From positions 1-18,409 of the forward strand of contig JAEEQO010000033.1 of assembly GCA_016285335.1 (NCBI GenBank): a stretch of 18,409 bases of DNA, in the 5' to 3' direction. This document shows positions 1 to 7,012 of this stretch, one piece after another. Source of the DNA: Victivallales bacterium (GTDB taxonomy: Bacteria > Verrucomicrobiota > Lentisphaeria > Victivallales > UBA1829). A program made the position numbers and the translations under genes. Position 1 is the stretch's first letter. Each line of letters begins with the position of its first letter. The notes beneath the pieces were generated by a model. It saw only the letters and a list, made by a program, of their open reading frames with translations. It was not told where the DNA came from and did not search any database.

Positions 1-2
1 TA

Positions 3-884
3 TACCACTATGGTAAGGGAAATGTCGCCATGCTTAGCGCCTCCTATTCCCAGAAGGGCATGAGTCTGCTGCTGCAGGCCAAGCGCAGTGAAAACATGTC
101 TTTCCGTAGCCGTCGCACGATGAGCGGAACCTCGAGTTTCATCAACCATCTGCCGCCGTTCACCCATGACCAGACTTACGCCTTGCCCGCCCAGTATCCC
201 TATGCCACACAATTTGATGGCGAATGGGCATTTCAGGCCGAGGCAGGTTATACCTTCAAGAAGCAGACGCCCCTTGGCGGCAAGTATGGCACCAAGGTCA
301 AGGTCAACTTCTCTCATGTGCGCGGTCTGGACCAGGGAGAACTCAAGAATCCCTTCCATCCCGATATTCCCATGGGTAGCGATGGTTACAAGACTTCCTT
401 CTTCAAGATGGGAGAGACCTATTATCAGGACATCGATGTGCAGATTGACAAGCGATTCACTCGCGACTTCTCGCTCGTGTTCATGTACATGAATCAGCGA
501 TATAACATGACTGTGGTCGAGGGACACGGCGGCATGATTACCAGCAACATCCTGGTGGCTGACGGTAAGTACAAGTTCTCGCCCAAGTTGACTTTGCGTT
601 GTGAGTTGCAGTATCAGTTCTGTAAAGGCGATGAGGGCGATTGGGCGTTTGGTCTGGCTGAACTCTCATGGGCTCCTCACTGGATGTTCACCGTGAATGA
701 CATGTGGAATTGCGGAGAAACCAAGATTCACTACTATCAGGCACTGGTGACCTATAGCTTGAAGTCTCACCGCATCCAAGCGGGCTACGGCCGCACCAAT
801 GCCGGTTACAACTGCTCGGGTGGCGTGTGTCGTTGGGTGCCTGCTACTCGCGGCTTCACATTCTCCTATAATTACACCTTCTAA
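3..884 (+). CDS. Outer-membrane beta-barrel-like protein, DUF6029 type, 5' partial
   Basis: The frame is open from the first bases of the window (Y-H-Y-G-K-G-N-V-A-M...), so the N-terminus lies outside and only the last 290 or so residues are present. The visible part is rich in alternating aromatic and polar strands and ends in an aromatic residue (FSYNYTF), as Bacteroidota outer-membrane barrels do. Overall it resembles the DUF6029 family of the Bacteroidales, whose molecular role is unknown. It is followed after 5 bases by an Omp28-like lipoprotein gene, suggesting an operon for cell-envelope proteins. The family assignment rests on recognition of the sequence, not on a search; the outer-membrane location is inferred. 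Confidence 0.7.
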   Translation, partial: YHYGKGNVAMLSASYSQKGMSLLLQAKRSENMSFRSRRTMSGTSSFINHLPPFTHDQTYALPAQYPYATQFDGEWAFQAEAGYTFKKQTPLGGKYGTKVKVNFSHVRGLDQGELKNPFHPDIPMGSDGYKTSFFKMGETYYQDIDVQIDKRFTRDFSLVFMYMNQRYNMTVVEGHGGMITSNILVADGKYKFSPKLTLRCELQYQFCKGDEGDWAFGLAELSWAPHWMFTVNDMWNCGETKIHYYQALVTYSLKSHRIQAGYGRTNAGYNCSGGVCRWVPATRGFTFSYNYTF

Positions 885-889
885 GAGTA

Positions 890-1699
890 ATGACGATGAA
901 GAAAACAGTATATATCATATTGGCCTGTGTGGCGCTGATGATGATCTCCTGTGATGAGGTCTCGCGAGACGACCGTCTTACTTATGTCGAGCCGCCTGAG
1001 GCGGGACGAGCCGTGCTCATTGAGGACTATACTGGGCAGTATTGTGTGAACTGTCCTCGTGCTACAGAAGAAATAGAACGCTTGGTGGAACAGTATGGTG
1101 ACTCGGTTGTGATAGCGGTTGCCATTCACTCGGGGCCATTCTCTAAAAAGGGTGAGCCATCGCCACTTTATACCGAGACGGGAGATATGTATTTCAATAC
1201 GTGGGGCCTTCAAGCTCAGCCCATTGGGTTGGTGGACAGAATGTTCGACTCTATGCCCCTTAGTTTTACTGATTGGGCAGGCGGTGTAAACTATGAACTC
1301 TCAGAATCCTCCTTTGCCAAGGCTCCTGTGTCTTTTATCACCAATCCGGTGTATGATACCAAAACACGCCAAGTTTCAATTGAGGTGCAGACCATCGGCT
1401 TGGATTCACAGGCTGTCAGTGGCAAACTGCAAGTGTGGCTGGTCGAGGATAGCATTGATAGCTTCCAGATGATGCCCAATGGCACGACACAAGAGCATTA
1501 TAACCATATGCACGTCTTCCGTGCAAGTGTGAACGATCCTTGGGGAGATGCGTTAACCGTAAACCACGGCGAGGTAGTGATCAAGGATTATGAATTAAAG
1601 TTGGATCCCGCATGGGTGCCCGAGCATTGCGCTATCGTTACTTTCCTGTATGACGAAAACGGAGTGCGGCAAGTGGCAAAAAATAAATTGACTATCTAA
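890..1699 (+). CDS. Omp28-like thioredoxin-fold lipoprotein
   Basis: A 269-residue protein with a lipoprotein signal peptide: hydrophobic stretch at residues 7-18, then the lipobox MMIS-C with the lipidated cysteine at position 21. Residues 42-60 (VLIEDYTGQYCVNCPRA) hold a CxxC pair, C52 and C55, in the position expected for the thioredoxin-like fold of the Bacteroidota Omp28 family. The rest is beta-rich and ends in a strand typical of the family (DENGVRQVAKNKLTI). A second start, ATG at 896 (MKKTVY...), gives an equally good signal peptide and cannot be excluded. It sits 5 bases after the DUF6029-type gene and 22 before the next gene, so probably one transcript. Location is likely the outer membrane or periplasmic face; a redox role is possible but unproven. 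Confidence 0.78.
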   Translation: MTMKKTVYIILACVALMMISCDEVSRDDRLTYVEPPEAGRAVLIEDYTGQYCVNCPRATEEIERLVEQYGDSVVIAVAIHSGPFSKKGEPSPLYTETGDMYFNTWGLQAQPIGLVDRMFDSMPLSFTDWAGGVNYELSESSFAKAPVSFITNPVYDTKTRQVSIEVQTIGLDSQAVSGKLQVWLVEDSIDSFQMMPNGTTQEHYNHMHVFRASVNDPWGDALTVNHGEVVIKDYELKLDPAWVPEHCAIVTFLYDENGVRQVAKNKLTI

Positions 1700-1721
1700 C
1701 CTAAACCCAGATATTACAATT

Positions 1722-2411
1722 ATGAAGAAATTTCTTACTTTATTATTGTTTGGCTTGTCACTGTTGGCGATGCCATTGCAAGCCCAGGACATTGACAACA
1801 GTTTTGTCTTTGTTGACGAGGATGGCGAAATCATCGCCGATGGCGCGACCGTTGTTCGCAACACTGTCGAGCAGTATGACGAGGGTACCGAGGTGATTTA
1901 CTCGGGCATCTCGGTGTTGAATGTGTCAGCGCCTGCTAGCCAGAGCCTCAAGATGCATTATTCCATCAAGCAGATCGATAATGGCTCATATCAAATCTGT
2001 TTCCCGATTACTTGTAACACAAGGACCGAGGTGGGCGATTTTGTGACTTCCGATGGTACCTTGATGTCTGACCTCCAGGATATACAGAGCGAATGGTTCC
2101 CCACGGCCGACGGCACCTGCATCGTTGAACTCCGAATCGAACTCGTCACTAAATCTGGTTTCCCGCCCACGGTGTCTCATCAGGCTTGGGGACGCAGCAT
2201 GACCTTGAAGTTTGTCAAGGGCGGAGCACCTGAGCCCATCAAGGGTGATGTGAACGGTGATGGCGAAGTCGGCATTAGCGACGTTAACGCCTTGGTTGAC
2301 ATGATTCTCTCAGGTGCCGATTTCGTGGCTTCGGCCGATGTGGACAAGGATGGTGAAATCGGCATCAGCGACGTGAATGCTGTCATCGATATCATTCTCT
2401 CTGGTAATTAA
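1722..2411 (+). CDS. Secreted protein with C-terminal dockerin-like repeat pair
   Basis: A 229-residue protein. Residues 1-21 form a clear signal peptide (MKKFLTLLLFGLSLLAMPLQAQ), with cleavage probably after AQA or AQ. The middle is an unrecognised beta-rich domain of about 145 residues. The C-terminus carries two dockerin type I/EF-hand-like repeats: residues 175-198 (Ca-loop positions D176, N178, D180 and D187) and 205-228 (D206, D208, D210 and D217), each followed by an ISDVNA(L/V)(V/I)D helix. Such pairs end many Prevotella secreted proteins, where they serve as calcium-stabilised C-terminal modules rather than in proven cellulosomes. It is the last complete gene of the left, Bacteroidales-like segment. 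The substrate or partner is unknown. Confidence 0.75.
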   Translation: MKKFLTLLLFGLSLLAMPLQAQDIDNSFVFVDEDGEIIADGATVVRNTVEQYDEGTEVIYSGISVLNVSAPASQSLKMHYSIKQIDNGSYQICFPITCNTRTEVGDFVTSDGTLMSDLQDIQSEWFPTADGTCIVELRIELVTKSGFPPTVSHQAWGRSMTLKFVKGGAPEPIKGDVNGDGEVGISDVNALVDMILSGADFVASADVDKDGEIGISDVNAVIDIILSGN

Positions 2412-2412
2412 T

Positions 2413-3771
2413 TTAATAATGAGTTTTACTATTATTTATTAACAATAAAAACTTTAACTTTATGAAGAAAAAATCTTTCTCGGTCTCGGTCGGCTCGATC
2501 ATGATCGCCTCCGGGACGATGAGCGGGAAGTAGATCGTGGGCGGGTGGAATCCGCGGTCGATCAGGCCCTTCGCAATGTCGAGCGTATGAACGCCGTTCG
2601 CGTCGAGCTGGCGTTTGCCGGAGAGCACGCATTCGTGCATGCAGGGGCGCTTGTACTTGCGGTCGTAGTACGCGTCCAGCTGCGACGCCACGTAGTTCGC
2701 GTTCAGCACGGCGTTTTCGCTGACGCGCTTGAGCCCTTCGCGGCCGAGCGTGAGCAGGTAGGCGTAGGCGCGGAGAATCACGCCGAAATTGCCGTAGAAC
2801 GGCGCGATGTAGCCGATGGATTCCGGATAGTTGTACTCCAGGCAGCAGATGCCGTCCGACCGCCGGATCACGCGGGACGTGGGCAGGTACGGGACGAGCG
2901 CGATGGAGACGCCGACCGGGCCGGAGCCGGGGCCGCCGCCGCCGTGCGGAGTGGAGAAGGTCTTGTGCAGGTTCACGTGCATCACGTCGAACCCGACGTC
3001 GCCGGGGCGGACGCGTCCGACGATGGCGTTGAAGTTCGCGCCGTCGCAGTAGCACAGGCCGCCCGCCTGATGGACGAGCTTGCAGATCTCGGACACGTTC
3101 GGGTCGAACAGGCCGAGGGTGTTCGGACAGGTCAGCATGATGCCCGCCACTTCGGGCGAAAGCATCGCCTTCAGGGCGTCCAGATCCACGTTGCCGTCCG
3201 CGTCGCTGGGCACGACCTTCGTCGTGAATCCCGCCACGGTCGCGCTCGCGGGGTTCGTGCCGTGCGCGGCGTCCGGGATCAGCATGTACTTGCGGGCGGT
3301 GTCGCGGCGGGCGCGGTGGTAGGCGGCGATCAGCATGCAGCCGGTGAGTTCGCCGTGCGCGCCCGCCATGGGCTGCATGGTCATCTGGGAGAATCCGAGG
3401 AGTTCGGCGAGCATGCGTTCCGTTTCGTGGAGCACGATCAGCGCGCCCTGGACCAGCACGCCTCCGCGCCGGAGCTGAGGCAGCAGCGGATGCAGGTCGG
3501 CGAATCCCGCCAGACGCACCACTTTCTCGTGGAACTTCGGATTGTATTTCATGGTGCAGGACCCGAGCGGATAGAAATTGGTGTCCACGCTCATGTTCAT
3601 CCGGCTGAGCCCGGTGAAATGCCGCACGACTTCGAGTTCGGAGGCTTCCGGCAGGCCCGCGGGTTCGGCGCGGCGGAGAGACGCTGGCACGGCGGAGGCG
3701 GCGGGCACGTCGCATTTCGGGAGAACGACGCCGGACCGTCCGGCGCGGCCGATTTCATAGATCAGCTTCAT
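2413..3771 (-). CDS. gcvPB: Glycine dehydrogenase (decarboxylating) subunit 2, C-terminus lost at junction
   Basis: One of two subunits of the split P protein of the glycine cleavage system: PLP-dependent decarboxylation of glycine with transfer of the aminomethyl group to lipoyl-GcvH. Visible hallmarks are the N-terminal SVDTNFYPLGSCTMKYNP block, AHGTNPAS, and the PLP-lysine motif NLHKTFSTPHGGGGPGSG with the lysine at about residue 270. The start at 3771 overlaps the gcvPA stop as ATGA and has GGAGG 7 bases upstream, so translation is probably coupled. The open frame is 452 residues, but only about 430 (to roughly IEPTETEK) are native; the last 20 or so are read from the foreign AT-rich DNA. 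Complete family members are usually near 480-490 residues, so about 50 are missing. Confidence 0.9.
   Translation of the reverse strand: MKLIYEIGRAGRSGVVLPKCDVPAASAVPASLRRAEPAGLPEASELEVVRHFTGLSRMNMSVDTNFYPLGSCTMKYNPKFHEKVVRLAGFADLHPLLPQLRRGGVLVQGALIVLHETERMLAELLGFSQMTMQPMAGAHGELTGCMLIAAYHRARRDTARKYMLIPDAAHGTNPASATVAGFTTKVVPSDADGNVDLDALKAMLSPEVAGIMLTCPNTLGLFDPNVSEICKLVHQAGGLCYCDGANFNAIVGRVRPGDVGFDVMHVNLHKTFSTPHGGGGPGSGPVGVSIALVPYLPTSRVIRRSDGICCLEYNYPESIGYIAPFYGNFGVILRAYAYLLTLGREGLKRVSENAVLNANYVASQLDAYYDRKYKRPCMHECVLSGKRQLDANGVHTLDIAKGLIDRGFHPPTIYFPLIVPEAIMIEPTETEKDFFFIKLKFLLLINNSKTHY
2462..2478 (+). pseudogene. Truncated start of a further Bacteroidales secreted gene
   Basis: After an AT-rich spacer (2412-2461) typical of Bacteroidales intergenic DNA, an ATG at 2462 begins M-K-K-K-S-F, the usual basic start of a signal peptide. 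The frame then runs into GC-rich DNA that is clearly the reverse complement of gcvPB and stops at 2533 after only 23 residues. Only about the first five or six codons are likely native. It is best read as the 5' edge of a gene cut by the junction. Confidence 0.45.
2463..2483. other. Probable junction of two unrelated genomes (chimeric join)
   Basis: Left of here are rightward, moderate-GC Bacteroidales-like genes; right of here GC rises sharply and a leftward gcv operon starts with gcvPB missing its C-terminus. The conserved gcvPB sequence stops being recognisable just after IMIEPTETEK, at about 2480-2490, and the AT-rich Bacteroidales start codon region begins at 2462. No insertion sequence, direct repeat or tRNA marks the edge, which argues for an assembly artefact rather than a mobile-element event. 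Confidence 0.7.
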
Positions 3772-5105
3772 AACAGTGCCTCCATCGCGTTTGCAAGCGC
3801 CTTGATCTCCTCGCGGGTGCGCTTTTCGGTCACGGCCACGAGGATCTGGTTCTTGCGTTCGGGGTAGTAGCGGCCGAGCGGGAATCCGGCGGCGAAGCCC
3901 TTGTCGATGAGCTTGCCGACCAGTTCCGCGCCGTCCAGCGGCGTTTCGATCACGAATTCGTTGAAAAACGCGCCGGACCCGACGGGTGTCACGCCGGGGA
4001 TCGCGAGGAGCTGTTCGCGGGCGTAGACGGCCTTCGACATGCAGAGTTCGCCGACCTGCCTGACCCCTTCCTTTCCGCAGAGGGAAAGGTAGATGAGCGC
4101 GTTCAGCGCGCACAGGCTCTCGTTGGAACAGATGTTGCTGGTGGCGTGCTCGCGGCGGATGTGCTGTTCGCGGGTCTGAAGCGTCAGCACGTAGCCGGTC
4201 TTGCCGTTCAGGTCGACCGTGCGGCCGACGATGCGGCCGGGCATCTTCCGCATGTATTTCGCCTTTACCGCCATGAATCCGAGGTACGGGCCGCCGAAGC
4301 TCAGCGGGATGCCGAGGCTCTGGCCCTCGCCCGTCACGATGTCGAATCCCATTTCGCCGGGCGTCTTCAGGCAGCCGAGCGCGACCGGGTACGCCGAGCA
4401 GACGGCGAGCGCGCCTTTCGTCTGCGCCGCGGCCACGACTCCGGTCAGGTCTTCGACCTCGCCGAAGAAGTTCGGGTACTGCACGATCACGCACGCGGTC
4501 CTGTCGGTCACGGCGGCGATGACGGAATCCAGCGCGGAATCCGTGCCATTTCCGTCCGGGATCTCGATGCGCTCCAGGTCCAGGTTCCGGCAGTAGCATT
4601 CGATCATGCAGCGGAAGATGGGCGAGACGGCGGCGGAGATCACGACCTGGCGGCGGCCGGTGATGTGCGCGGCCATCATCATGGCCTCGAAGAGCGCGGT
4701 GCCGCCGTCGTACAGGCTGGCGTTGGAGACCTCCATGCCGGTCAGGCGGCAGATGGCGGTCTGGTATTCGTAGATCGCCTGAAGCGTGCCCTGCGACGCT
4801 TCGGGCTGGTACGGCGTGTACGCGGTGTAGAATTCGCCGCGCGCGGCGATGGCGTCGGCGGCCGCGGGGATGATGTGGTCGTAGTAGCCGCCGCCCACGA
4901 AGTTGATGAGGTGCGTGGCGTTCTTTTCGGCGAGGCCGGAAAGGTACGACATGACCTCGAATTCGGATTTGCCTTCGGGGATGCCGTCGAGCTTCGGCGC
5001 GGGGAACTTCACTCCGGCCTGCTCCCACATATCCTCGATCGAGGCAAATCCGGCCGCGGCGAGCATTTCCCGCCGGTCGGCGTCGGTGTTCGGGATGTAA
5101 GGCAT
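3768..5105 (-). CDS. gcvPA: Glycine dehydrogenase (decarboxylating) subunit 1
   Basis: The N-terminal-type subunit of the split glycine cleavage P protein, which forms a heterotetramer with GcvPB in the cytoplasm. The 445-residue length is normal for the family. Recognisable blocks are MPYIPNTDADRREMLAA at the N-terminus, FVGGGYYDHIIPA, FYTAYTPYQPEASQGTLQAI, VSNASLYDGGTAL and TSNICSNESLCALNALIYL. The subunit lacks the PLP lysine, which is in GcvPB, as expected. The start at 5105 is preceded by GAAAGG about 10 bases upstream. It lies 45 bases downstream of gcvH and overlaps gcvPB by 4 bases, in the common T-H-PA-PB order. Confidence 0.94.
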   Translation of the reverse strand: MPYIPNTDADRREMLAAAGFASIEDMWEQAGVKFPAPKLDGIPEGKSEFEVMSYLSGLAEKNATHLINFVGGGYYDHIIPAAADAIAARGEFYTAYTPYQPEASQGTLQAIYEYQTAICRLTGMEVSNASLYDGGTALFEAMMMAAHITGRRQVVISAAVSPIFRCMIECYCRNLDLERIEIPDGNGTDSALDSVIAAVTDRTACVIVQYPNFFGEVEDLTGVVAAAQTKGALAVCSAYPVALGCLKTPGEMGFDIVTGEGQSLGIPLSFGGPYLGFMAVKAKYMRKMPGRIVGRTVDLNGKTGYVLTLQTREQHIRREHATSNICSNESLCALNALIYLSLCGKEGVRQVGELCMSKAVYAREQLLAIPGVTPVGSGAFFNEFVIETPLDGAELVGKLIDKGFAAGFPLGRYYPERKNQILVAVTEKRTREEIKALANAMEALL

Positions 5106-5150
5106 GGCGTTATTGCCTTTCGGATGGTAAACGGATGGAAGGAAATCGGC

Positions 5151-5519
5151 TTAGAGCGTTTCGATGAACTTGGCGTAGGCGGCGGCGTCCATGAGGCCGT
5201 TCAGCGCATCCGCCTTCACGCCGTCGATCTTGCAGATCCAGGCGTTTTCCGGGTCGGCGTTGAGCGCGCCGGGATCGGCTTCGAGGTCGGCGTTGCCTTC
5301 GCTGACGGTGCCCGCGACGGGGGAGTAGACGTCGGACACGGCTTTCACGGATTCGACCGTGCAGAGCACGTCGCCGGCGGCGACGACCTTGCCGGGGGCG
5401 GGGATTTCGACGTAGGTGATGTCGCCGAGGGAATCCGCGGCGTACTTGGAGATGCCGAGCGTGGCGACGGCGCCGTCGAGTTCGATCCATTCATGCGATT
5501 CGGAATAGTATTTCGCCAT
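5151..5519 (-). CDS. gcvH: Glycine cleavage system H protein (lipoyl carrier)
   Basis: A 122-residue lipoyl-carrier protein that shuttles the aminomethyl intermediate between the P, T and L proteins. The N-terminal YYSESHEWIELDG and LGDITYVEIP blocks are classic. The lipoylated lysine is K59 in the ESVKAVSDVYSP motif, and the C-terminal half has the expected NADPENAWICKI. The start at 5519 has a perfect AGGAGG five bases upstream, the strongest ribosome-binding site of the operon, which fits the high amount of H protein usually needed. It lies 54 bases after gcvT and 45 before gcvPA. No lipoylation enzyme is encoded nearby. Confidence 0.95.
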   Translation of the reverse strand: MAKYYSESHEWIELDGAVATLGISKYAADSLGDITYVEIPAPGKVVAAGDVLCTVESVKAVSDVYSPVAGTVSEGNADLEADPGALNADPENAWICKIDGVKADALNGLMDAAAYAKFIETL

Positions 5520-5573
5520 GGTTGCCTCCTGTTGGAACGTGTTTGGTATGGTGAAAAATGCTTTGAAGAAATG

Positions 5574-6680
5574 TCAGGATTTCGGGTTGGCTGTGCCGTG
5601 CGTCCAGAACGGCAGCGGCGCGAGTTTCGCCTTCACGACGGCACGGTGCAGCTCCACGTCGAACACGGCGTCCTCGGGGACCACCGCCGACGCGTCCAGA
5701 TATGCCATCGCCACGGCGCAGCCGAGCGACGGTGCGAACGTGCCGGACGTGATCGTGCCGACCTGTTTGCCGTCAAGCAGAAGCGGCGTGCCGGTATGGG
5801 CGGCGCGACGGCCTTCGAGCACGATGCCGCGCAGGTGTTTTTTCGGCGGATTGGCTCGAAGCGCTTTTGACCCCACGAACATGCGATCCGACTTGTCGAG
5901 CTTCAGGAGCGCGCCGAATCCGGCTTCGACCGGCGTGGTCGATTCGTCCATTTCGTCGCCGTACAGCGGATAGCCCATCTCCAGCCGGAGCGTGTCGCGC
6001 GCGCCGAGTCCGGCGGGTTTCACGCCCGGACACGCCAGGAGTTTCCGCCACACTTCGACCGCGTGCGCGGCGTCGAAATACAGCTCGAAACCGAGCTCGC
6101 CGGTGTAGCCCGTGCGGCTGATGAGCATGTCGAGTCCGAAAAGATTGAACTTCGCCCAGTGATAATACTTCGGAAGCGCGGCGGCGTCCAGGCCGAGCGA
6201 GGTTAGGACCGAAATGGAATCCGGTCCTTGAAGGTCGAATTTTGCCGTGGTCTCGGAGAGGTTGTCGAGCCGCACCGAAGCGGGAAGGCGTTTGCGGAGT
6301 TCGATGAAATCGACTTCGATCCGTGCCGCGTTCACCACGATGAAGAAATCCTCCGCGCCCATCCGGTACACGATCAGGTCGTCGATCACGCCGCCCGCCT
6401 CGTTCAGCAGGAAATTGTAGCGGCATACGCCGTCCTTCTGGTCCGCCACGGACCGCGCCAGCGCGGCGTCGAGCGCTTCGGCCGCGCCCGCACCGGCGGC
6501 CTTGAATTCGCCCATGTGGCAGATGTCGAACAGCGAGACGTGTTCCCGCGTGTATTTGTGTTCGGCGAGGATGCCTTCCTTGTACTGGACCGGCATGTAC
6601 CATCCGGCGAACGGGACCATGCGCGCGCCGATCGCGACGTGTTCGTCGGCAAGCGGGGTCTTCAGAAGAGTTTCGTCCAT
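5574..6680 (-). CDS. gcvT: Glycine cleavage system T protein (aminomethyltransferase)
   Basis: A 368-residue tetrahydrofolate-dependent aminomethyltransferase, which releases ammonia and forms 5,10-methylene-THF from aminomethyl-lipoyl-GcvH. Motifs: N-terminal TPLADEHVAIGARMVPFAGW, SLFDICHMGEF, GGVIDDLIVYR with the conserved catalytic Asp at about 101, SRTGYTGELGFEL, LGARDTLRLEMGYPLYG, and a C-terminal GTITSGTFAPSLG barrel domain. The start at 6680 (MDETLLKTPL) is chosen because it aligns with the family N-terminus and has AAAGG 9 bases upstream. The longer in-frame start at 6791 would run through the promoter. It is the first gene of the operon, with a sigma70-like promoter about 92 bases upstream. 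Confidence 0.95.
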   Translation of the reverse strand: MDETLLKTPLADEHVAIGARMVPFAGWYMPVQYKEGILAEHKYTREHVSLFDICHMGEFKAAGAGAAEALDAALARSVADQKDGVCRYNFLLNEAGGVIDDLIVYRMGAEDFFIVVNAARIEVDFIELRKRLPASVRLDNLSETTAKFDLQGPDSISVLTSLGLDAAALPKYYHWAKFNLFGLDMLISRTGYTGELGFELYFDAAHAVEVWRKLLACPGVKPAGLGARDTLRLEMGYPLYGDEMDESTTPVEAGFGALLKLDKSDRMFVGSKALRANPPKKHLRGIVLEGRRAAHTGTPLLLDGKQVGTITSGTFAPSLGCAVAMAYLDASAVVPEDAVFDVELHRAVVKAKLAPLPFWTHGTANPKS

Positions 6681-6771
6681 GGGAAAAAGCCTTTCTGTGC
6701 CGGAAGCCGGGATCAGGAAACAGACGGCGCGGCAAAATAGGGATTTTGTGAAGAAAAAATCTTTACAGATT

Positions 6772-6800
6772 AATATAATCTTGGAACGCATTTAATTCAA
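6772..6800 (-). promoter_or_regulatory. Sigma70-like promoter of the gcvTHPAPB operon
   Basis: On the minus strand TTGAAT (6800-6795) and TATATT (6777-6772) are separated by exactly 17 bases. This predicts a start near 6765 and an untranslated leader of about 85 bases before gcvT. Three other promoters proposed in this window share the same style (-35 close to TTGACA, -10 TATATT or TATAGT). The leader contains no glycine-riboswitch core that I can see. Confidence 0.6.
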
Positions 6801-6830
6801 GACCGGAGCGCCGGAAACAGGTTATTTTTC

Positions 6831-6953
6831 CGAAGTGCGGTTTTCCCTTGCAGGGACGGTCCGGGCAGCAGATGCCGGAACGCTTTGACGCCCCCTGCCC
6901 CGTCAGCGGGAGAAACGGACCGAAAACCGTAAAAAAAGCGAAGCTCCGCACTT
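6831..6953. repeat. Nested inverted repeats in the divergent intergenic region
   Basis: Between the two divergent promoters lie several inverted pairs in nested order: AAGTGCGG (6833-6840) with CCGCACTT (6946-6953), CGGTTTTC (6838-6845) with GAAAACCG (6922-6929), CGGTCCG (6857-6863) with CGGACCG (6916-6922), GGGCAG (6863-6868) with CTGCCC (6895-6900), and TGACG (6886-6890) with CGTCA (6901-6905). The first two pairs overlap and cannot form together. Neither flanking promoter transcribes the region, so it may be a degenerate repeat element, a protein-binding region or an unannotated small RNA. Part of it recurs at 13595-13624. Confidence 0.5.
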
Positions 6954-6980
6954 GCAATCGCGCGCGTTCCATGATATAGT
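6952..6980 (+). promoter_or_regulatory. Sigma70-like promoter of the C39-like peptidase gene
   Basis: TTGCAA (6952-6957) and TATAGT (6975-6980) are separated by 17 bases, predicting a start near 6987. A purine-rich ribosome-binding stretch GAGAGGAGAG (6996-7005) lies 7 bases before the ATG at 7013, giving a short leader of about 26 bases. Confidence 0.6.
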
Positions 6981-7012
6981 ATAGGATAATCGAACGAGAG
7001 GAGAGAAACGAC

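Noticed and set aside
2412..2600. Insertion sequence or integration site explaining the genome switch
   Set aside because: No terminal inverted repeats, transposase, integrase or tRNA remnant is visible near the switch.
2545..3867. 440-codon plus-strand open frame antisense to gcvPB
   Set aside because: Same type of GC-rich shadow; the opposite strand encodes conserved gcvPB.
2413..5028. An 871-codon minus-strand frame fusing an upstream Arg-rich stretch to gcvPB
   Set aside because: The part upstream of 3771 is the out-of-frame shadow of gcvPA; the family N-terminus MKLIYEIG starts at 3771 with a ribosome-binding site.
4146..5870. 574-codon plus-strand open frame antisense to gcvPA, gcvH and gcvT
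   Set aside because: Low-complexity Val/Arg/Gly/Ala-rich translation typical of the complement of GC-rich genes; no domain, and three conserved genes lie opposite.
5574..6791. Longer gcvT start at 6791
   Set aside because: It would begin upstream of the predicted transcript start and includes the -10 box; the family N-terminus matches the start at 6680.
6681..7012. Glycine riboswitch upstream of gcvT
   Set aside because: The conserved aptamer core sequences are not visible on the minus strand.
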